Positions 1-9,000 of a stretch of DNA of 23,296 nt are shown piece after piece. How positions within the stretch are numbered: the stretch's first letter is position 1; every line of letters begins with the position of its first letter. The notes beneath the pieces were generated by a model. The model had not been told where the DNA came from. It saw only the letters and a program-made list of their open reading frames with translations, and made no database searches. The stretch lies in IMG/VR virus record IMGVR_UViG_3300023176_002025, positions 1 to 23,296 of that record, one strand, 5' to 3'. The position numbers and the translations under genes were made by a program. The stretch is from a virus.

Positions 1-3000
1 GTAGAGAAATACTATGAAGCTCAGGAAAGTTCTGGTCAACCTCTAGATATTGCTAATAATATTTTAGATTATACTGACATTAATTATTATGAGAAAAATC
101 TTCTCAATGAAAATAGTATTTTAACGTCAACAATTTCTTCATCTGACACTACTATTGTTTTGGATGATGGTAGTTCGTTTCCTGAAAAGAACGGGTATAT
201 TAAGATTAATAATGAAATAGTTTTCTATGCCAAGAGAACTAATAATGTCCTCTCAGAATGCTCTAGAGGGGTTAGTGGCAACACTACCCTAGGAGACTTG
301 TATGAACAGTCCACATTCGTAACTACAGACGCTGCTGGGCATGTTTCTGGGTCTGCTGTATACAATGTAAGCAACCTATTTCTATATGCTCTTATTAAGA
401 GTTTTGAGTCTCAATATCTTGCATCATTCCCAGAGAAGTATTTAAAGAGTGGTGTAGACAAAAGAACTCTTATTAAAAACATTAGACAGTTCTATAAGAC
501 AAAAGGAACTGCTGCTTCTATTAGATTCATCTTTAACTCGATTGTTGCAAAAGACACTAGAGATGTTCCTGAGAAGTATAAACCCAGAGATTACACGTAT
601 AAGGCATCAAACGCTGATTGGATCAATGTATTTGCTCTTAAAGCAAAAATTGTTTCTGGCGATCCAAATGACCTGATTGGTAATATTGTTGTTCAAGAAG
701 CAACAGATGAGTATGGATATGCATCAGCAACTGTCGATAATGTTTATCCAGATGGAACTAGTGATGGGGAGAAAATTTGGAACATAGTTCTTGCACCAGA
801 AACGGTTAATGGAACTTTTGCAATTTCAACTAAAACCAAACTAGAAAAAACAATCTTACAAACAGATGGTATCGGAAAACGAATCAATGTATTCTCCACA
901 GTTGGTTGGGGAAAATCTGGAGAGGTATTGATCGGCAATGAAACTATTAAGTTTGAAGAAAAAAATATTACTCAGTTTGTAATCAAGAAGAGGGGAGATG
1001 TAACATATACCCATGAAGTAGGTGCTTCTGTTTACAAACCAGTTACTATTTCTGGATCTAATGTCACAATGTTGACATTTGGAGTAGTATATAATTTTAC
1101 ACCAAGCACTTCTAGTCCATATTCTTATCCTGGTGATAGGATTCAAGTTTCAAATCCTGGTTTCGAAACTGCAGATCCAAAAATTGTAAGGACAGGAACA
1201 AATCAAGTTAGATGGTTTTTGAATCGGAATCTTGCTGTAGATATTCCATCCAATCCAGTAGCACAATCTGCTCTTGGAGATGTTTCTACTGATGTATCTG
1301 CTATTTTTAGTGATGATCAATATTATTATATTACTGCATCTGGATTCCCATCCCACGAAATTCTAGATGGATCTGGTGTAACACAAACTCTTAAAGATCA
1401 AAAACTTCTTCGTATTCTGAGAAAAGAAGCAACTAGAACTACTGAGAAGTATAAGACACCAAAATCAGAAGTTGGTATTTTCTTGAATGGAACTAGAGCA
1501 TATAGTTATAAAGATACAGAGAGTATTCGTTATGGAAAATTAGAGAGCATTGCAGTCAACACTCAGGGAACTGGATATGCTAAACCACCATTCGTTCTAC
1601 TCGATGGTGTACCTAACAAAGCAAGGGCAGTTCTTTCTGGTTCTGTAGTTGAAAGATATATTGTTGACACAAATGATACTTTCCCAAGAACACCAACTGT
1701 AGAAGTTACTTCTGGTAGAGGAGCTTCTATTCGTGCAGTTGTTACTGGAGACAAAATTACTTCTCTTGTTATTGAAAATCCTGGAGAATATTATTCATCA
1801 CCACCTATTATTAGAATTACTGATAGAAATGGAAAAGGAAGATTTGCCGATTATACAGCGATTGTAAGCACTGATGGCAAGATCACGGGATTTATTAAGA
1901 ATGATGAGGGTAGTTTTTACACTCAACCAACAGTAAGAGTTGATGTTATTCCTGTTGGAAATGGTGCCACTGGCACTCCTCTACTAAAAGAATGGAATTT
2001 TAACCGCTTCAATAAGTTAAAATCAGTTTTAGATGATAATTACGGATATGTTTTTAAGAATTATAACAGTGTTTTAGAGTATGGATATGGTCAAGTAGCA
2101 AATCCAAAGGCACTTAGAGTAGCACTAAACGATAATTTAAGTTCATCCGATACAGAACCATCCACAAAAGTTCATTCTCCTATTATAGGTTTTGCTTATG
2201 ATGGAAACCCAATTTATGGTCCATTTGCACATGAAAACCCTGTAGATCCACAGTCTCCTATTGTTAGGATGACTTCTAGTTATTCTATGAAAGGTTCTAG
2301 AGCAGATGGTCCAGCACTTGCACAATACCCTCTAGGTTCATTTAATAATGACTATTCTTATACCCACAAATCTGGTTCTCTAGATGAGAATAATGGTAGA
2401 TTTTGTGTCACACCAGATTATCCGTCTGGAACATATGCATACTTTATTACTATTGATAGCAATCAAGTCCCACAGTATCCATATATTTTAGGTGAGAATT
2501 TTTATTCTCTGCCAGTAGAAAGTAACTATGCTTCGAACATCAATCAGAATGATGTTCCAAAAAAATCTAAGAGACTTTCAGTTCCTGGGATGTCAAGAAA
2601 TGGAGAAGGTTTGGTTGCAGAAATTGAAGAAGTAAGGTCTGGAACCGTTGATGCTATTGACATTGATCGATCATCAAATAACTTCTCGGTTAACTCAAAA
2701 GTATATTTTGATAATAGAGGCACCGAGGGATCCGATGCAGAAGCGTTAGTTGAGTCTGTTAAAGGTAAAGTAGTATCATATCTTGATAGTTATGAAAATA
2801 AAGTAGTAAAACTTACTACAATTCAAAACGCATATCTGTTCACTGACGATACATTAAGACAACCATCATCTGGGGCATCTGGTGTTATTGTGGGAGAGGT
2901 GAGGAATGATAACGTAATTGTTCTAAAAAATGTCGTTGGGACATTTGATAATACAGGAACTTTTTCTGCAGATATTAAAACTTTCTTCATTCTCTTGGAT

Positions 3001-6000
3001 CAAGATAGTTCATATACCAAAGGTGCTACATTAAGTCTTACCGATGGAATTAATCCAGCAATTGCAACTGCAGAAATTTTAAATGGCACTGCTGGTCAAA
3101 ATGTTGTTGAGATTAAGGTTTTAACTGGTGACTGGTTGCAGTTTAATCAAGGCGAGTATTTCTTACAATCCAACAATTTATTTGATACATCTGGAACACG
3201 ACCTGTTATTCTTACTTCTCTCAGCGATAACCTAGAACCATTTGAAGTTAATCAAAGTGTTGCCCTAGTAGAGACAGCAACAAATCACGGTATGGGTGTT
3301 GGTGATAAAGTTAATGTTGATATTTTCCCAGACGATTCTATCAAGACTAAGACTTATTATCTAAGAAAGAGATTATATCAAGATATTGTGTTGCAAGCAC
3401 CAGAGTTCAAAACATCTATTGATGATACTGGTGTTGGCAGATTTCAAATTTTAAATGGTGGCGCTGACTACACACCAGGAACATATACGAACGTTTCCAT
3501 TACTGGTGGTACTGGATCTGGATTTACAGCAACAGTTACTGTTTCTTCTGCTGGTGTAGTTTCTTCTATTCAGATTCAAGATGGTGGAACTGGATATAGA
3601 AAGGCAGATTATCTTGGTGTTGATGATGAATCTCTCGTGAGATCTGTAGCATCAACTAGCACTCAGAGATTGGTTCTATATGTTGATCATGTTGGATTTG
3701 CGGCAGGATCTACAAGTCTCACTCTTGATAGCACTACTGGCATTTCCGAGAACGATTTAATTCTTGTCGGGGAAGAAGTATTAGAAGTTTCTTCTATTAA
3801 CGGCAAGACTCTTACAGTTTTGAGAGGACAAGAGAATACCACTGATAAAGATCATTATGACGGTCAAGAAGTATCACTGTATAAACCAAGATACAACTTT
3901 GATGATAATTTCCAAATTGGTGCTGGTATTGGTAGTGGATATATTTCTTCGTATGATTTAGAAACTCAAAAGGCAACTATTGTTTATGATTATTCTACCA
4001 CAAAAGAAACGGCACAAATTATTCAAGTTAGCAGCACCTTCTTTGACGATAGTGTTCCATCCAGATTAGTATCGATTAAAACTACAGATCCTATTGAATT
4101 CAAGTTTGAGTTTTCAGAAGATAATGTAACTTATATTCCAAATCCAACAATTGAAATTCAAGAGTATTACAAGTACAAGTTTGACACTTCTCACTCTTCT
4201 CTAACGGGAACATACTTTGATTTAAGTCCTAGTAAAAATTACAATGTAATTACGACAGAAAAATTAGCATCAACTATTTTACCAGGAAACCCAGGTGCAT
4301 TTACTGATGTTAAGTTTGGATTTGGTTCTAGAATCGCGTCAAATAACTATCAAACTAAGAGAGGAACTGATTTTACAAACTTCTACTATTTTGATAAAAA
4401 AGGAGTTGTGGATTCTGATGGCAAGTACCTAAAGATTGTTTCAGATCCATTGCAAGGTGAAAAAATATTGAATTATGTTACTCCCAACAGATTTGTATAC
4501 GATATTCTAACTCCGCCACTATGGGATGGATCTGGAACTATCACCTACACAACGACAGGGCAATTTGCTGTTGGTGAACTGAATTCAATTAAAATTACAA
4601 ATCTTGGATTAAATTATAAAAAAGTTCCATCTATCTCTGGAATTGACCCAAATCAAAATTTCAAGGCAAAAGCTAGAGTATTGTTTGATGTTGCAACTAA
4701 CAGCATTACTGGCGTTGAACTAGAACAAAAAGGATCTAATTATACAAATCCAAAAGCAGTAATTATTGATGGCGATGGAATCGATGCGACATTTAACTTA
4801 GTTGTCAGAGATGGAAGTATTTTTTCTATTACTGTCAGTAATCCTGGAAGAGGGTATACGTATGCTCCAGTAATTGAAATTGTAGAGGGCGATGTTGAAG
4901 CATATGTAAACAGTTCTACTATTGGTGTACCACAAAGTATTAAGATTACCAGAAATGGTGGTGCTTTCCACCTCGACAAGACAGTATCTTCAGAATTTAC
5001 TTCTAAGTATACAGTTTCTTTAAAAAACTTTAGTGGAAATTTCCAAAAAGGAGAAACTGTTGTACAGAGAATTGGACAAACTGAAGTTTCTAGATCTGTT
5101 GTATCTGAATGGAGACTTGGATCTAATCTCCTTAAGTTAGAGAATATTCGTGGAACTCTGAGAGAAGACGTAGTTATTGAAGGACTGGTATCGAGAGCAT
5201 CTGGTACTGTAAAGGGAATCTATGCTAGCACATTTACAAATAATGTAACAGCGTTTTTTGATAATGTTGGATACTTCAAATCCGACAAAGGAAAATTAGG
5301 AGTATCCAATCAAAAATTAATTGATAGTTATTTCTATCAAGATTACTCATATGTTATTAAATCAAAAACTCCAATTGACCAGTGGAGAGATTTAATCAAA
5401 TCAACTACACACCCCGCAGGATTTAAACTGTTTGGTCAAGTTGACATTGAAACAAATGCTCCCGTTGAGATGCCAGCAGAAATGCCAAAGGCGTCGCATT
5501 TTAGTGTCATTCAACTTTGGGATCCAGATAAAAACAAAATTACAGTTGAAAACACAAGAAGAACTGTAACTCAAATTATTCAGAAGACAGAGAATCAAAG
5601 AATTCGTAAGGGAGTAGGTTCTGCTGCTACTTCTGAGTTTAATTTCAATGAATCTCGTGCATTTACATTTACACTAAATGGGTCTTTTGATGGATATTAT
5701 GATTCTAATGGTATTTTGCAAGGTACAAAAACATTCCAATTATTGGATGATCAGGGTCAACCATTTACTCCATCTAGTGCTAAAAATTTAATCGTAACAC
5801 TTGACGGAATTATTCAAGAACCAGAAGTAGCATACACTGTTTCTGGTGATAACATAGTCTTTTCACAACCACCCTTAGGTGCTAATCAAAAACTCACTGG
5901 AAACAATTTAAATGAATTAACTGATTATGCTGGAGTAACATTTTACGGAAGATATTTTAACTTTAAAGATAATCAATATAATACGAGATACTTTAAAAAA

Positions 6001-9000
6001 ATTAGAAATATCTTCCAAAGAAATGGAAGGTGGTTAGACTCTGCCAATCAAATAGAAAGAAACAAAACTTTCATTATTGAAGAGTGTATTGGTTACGGAA
6101 GATCTAAGTATCCATCTCTGGATTGGAGCACTAAGCAAGATGACTATGAGAGAGATCTTGGTTACATCTTGGATGCGTATCAGCATGACATTAGATTTGG
6201 TGGTAACGTAAAAACAGTTGATTATGTCTCATATTTTAACCAAGATGATGACTATGATTATATCACAAACAATAAAACAGAATCTTTAGGAATAATCAAG
6301 TATGCTACAAACTTGGCAAAACTTTCTGTTAGAAATTGGGATGTTGTAGAAGCGAGTGTATCTTATATACAAGGTTCAAATATAGTAACAGTCCAAGATA
6401 CAAATAGACTAGCTGTTGGTATGCATATTAGTTCTGGAAGAGCATTTGCGTCTGGAACTAAAATTGCATCAATTGATAGTGATACTCAAATTACACTATC
6501 GTCATATGCTTTAGCAAACTCAGGTGGTCTTGGTGGTGCTCCAAGTGGCATCACGGATTTAAGTGGATCTACTGGCGGAAGTGACTTTGTTATGCCAACC
6601 AGCACTGGGGAAGTTACCCCTGGAAATCAATTTGCTGTTGATCCAGGAGATATTTTACAAGCTCCAATTTCGTTCTCTTCATCGGATAGCGCATTTTTCT
6701 TCTTTAGTGGTTTGAACAATGGTACATTCTATGATGCTTCAAATCTCATTCAAGGAAACAAACTGTACTTGCAAGAAGAAATTAGTGAATACATTTATGA
6801 TACATACAATCTTCCTCAGGGAGATAAAACAAAATGCAAGAGAGATCTTGGATATTTAATTGACGCTATAGTTTATCATCTGAGACTTGGTGGAAATGAA
6901 AGGGTTGTAGAATTTGCTAGACTATATTATACGAATGCTGGATACCCATATGGAGAAACTTTAACATACATCAATAGATCTACAGAAGAAACTAACGCAG
7001 CAATTGATGCATGGACAAAACTTGGTGAAAAAATGATTCTTGCAATGAGAAATAATCTTGGGGCGGGAACTTATACCACTATCGCTCCATATGTAGATCT
7101 CACTGTTTCCACTGATACTCAAGTTCCATATTGTGCCGAAGTTGCATCTGCAATAACAACATATATTGATGTTGTCAAAAATATTCTTGCAAATGGAACT
7201 GGTGCGGTTGATTCTGTAGGAATTAATCCATCAAAACCTGGATATTGGACGGATACAAAACCAACAATTGATTACAATTTAATTCCAGATCCACAACTTC
7301 CATATAATGGAGAATGCGATGATGTAGTTTCTGCTATCGACTCCTTATATGAAAATGTCGATGATGTTCTCGACAGTCAATTAGTTTCAAAGACTCTTCC
7401 AGACTATGTGGATGGCGAGAATAAGATTTTTGAATTATATTGGGAAGATGGTTCTGAAGTCTACACAGAAGAAGATGAAGATTTATTCTTAACTATCAAC
7501 GCAGTTCTTCAGAGACCAAAGTACAATGCAGATTATCCAGGTGGAGATGCATATTATATTGATAGAAATACTATTCCAAATAAGTTGATCTTTGATGTTG
7601 CCCCAATTTGGGATCAAGATTTTGGTGCTAAAAGTATTGGAGAACCAACTGCCGTTGAAAAAGTTGTAGGTATTGGTGTTGGAAACTATAAGAGATTGAC
7701 CATTGATTACAACTTGGTTAATGGTGTTAAGAGTGGTCCTTTCTTAATTTTAGATGTAGAAGATAATACAGTTCAATCTGTTGAGGAAAAAGAATATCTT
7801 TATGTTTTCTTAGATGGCGTTCTTCAAAGAGAAGGATATAGTTATACGGTATCTGGTCCAAATATCTATTTTAATGTTCCCATTAAAAAGGAAATGAAAA
7901 TTGACATGAGATATCTCTACGGAAGAGATGTCGGTCAAATTCTTAATATCTACGATTTTGCTCCAGATACATATTTTGCTACTGGTACACTTACAATCAA
8001 CACTACATCATCTCTAATTGATGATTATACAACTTATAGATGGATGGGTGATTTGTCTGGTAATGGTGTTCATTTATGGCAAGTAAAACCAGACGGTACG
8101 TATAATGTTATTGGTAAAGTAGCAAATCTTTATAGAACTTCAGGAGTCGTGAGGTTTGATATTATTAAATCTCAGAATGGTTCTATTATTGATGGATTAG
8201 ATTTTGTATTTGCCGTTGAGGGAAGATATACTAGAACATTTACATTACCATGGTCAGAATTTACCTCCGCATCTCTTCAATATAAAGTTGATGATTATGG
8301 AAGAAAAATTCTAAGCGATGAAAATTCTCTATGGTCTGGCACTATTGTCAGAAAATACTATAGAAATCCATTTGTAAGTCTGTCAAATGGTGATAAGATT
8401 CGTGTAGAAGGAGAAGAAAAGTTTAGAAATATCAAAGTTCTTCCATCTAATACTACATCAAAAGACGGTAGAGATGGAGAACAACTTTCTGATGATATCT
8501 ACGGGGCAGTTCAAGTTGAAACTTATGCTGGAGTTACTCGTGGAGAAGGTCTAAGTGTTGTAGCAAATATTGAAAATGGAAAAGTAGTTTCTCTTTCATG
8601 GAATCAGAGAAGCTGGAATCCTCTCACCCAACCAACAGCATATCAATATTTTACTCCACCTGTTTTAGAATTCGTACCAGAAAATGGAGAAGGTGGCGGA
8701 GCAAGGGCTGCTGTTATTGTAAGCAAGGGACAAGTTGTTAGTGTTGATCTTCTTGATGGCGGATCTGGATATACCAAGGCACCAAAAGTTGTAGTTGCTA
8801 GAAGATATGAAATTCTAAATGAAAGAGATATTGGTGTATCTCTAATTAACATTGGAATAAACCCATATGTTGAAAGCAGTGGTATGACTGCAGTTTCAAC
8901 AATTAATGTCCTTGGAAATCAAGTTTCTGGTGTTAACTCTTTCACATCTGTATTCTTCAATAGTCCTATTGACACCGACAGAGTTATTACTGCCGAGATT

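Noticed and set aside
160-162. TTG as start of the first giant protein
   Set aside because: The frame is open back to base 1 and the preceding codons encode a recognisable helical block; 160 lies inside a beta module.
856-1356. Minus-strand frames of 60-100 codons opposite the first giant protein
   Set aside because: They are antisense shadows of a continuous coding frame, with no ribosome-binding sites or motifs. The same holds for the other short minus-strand frames along the window.
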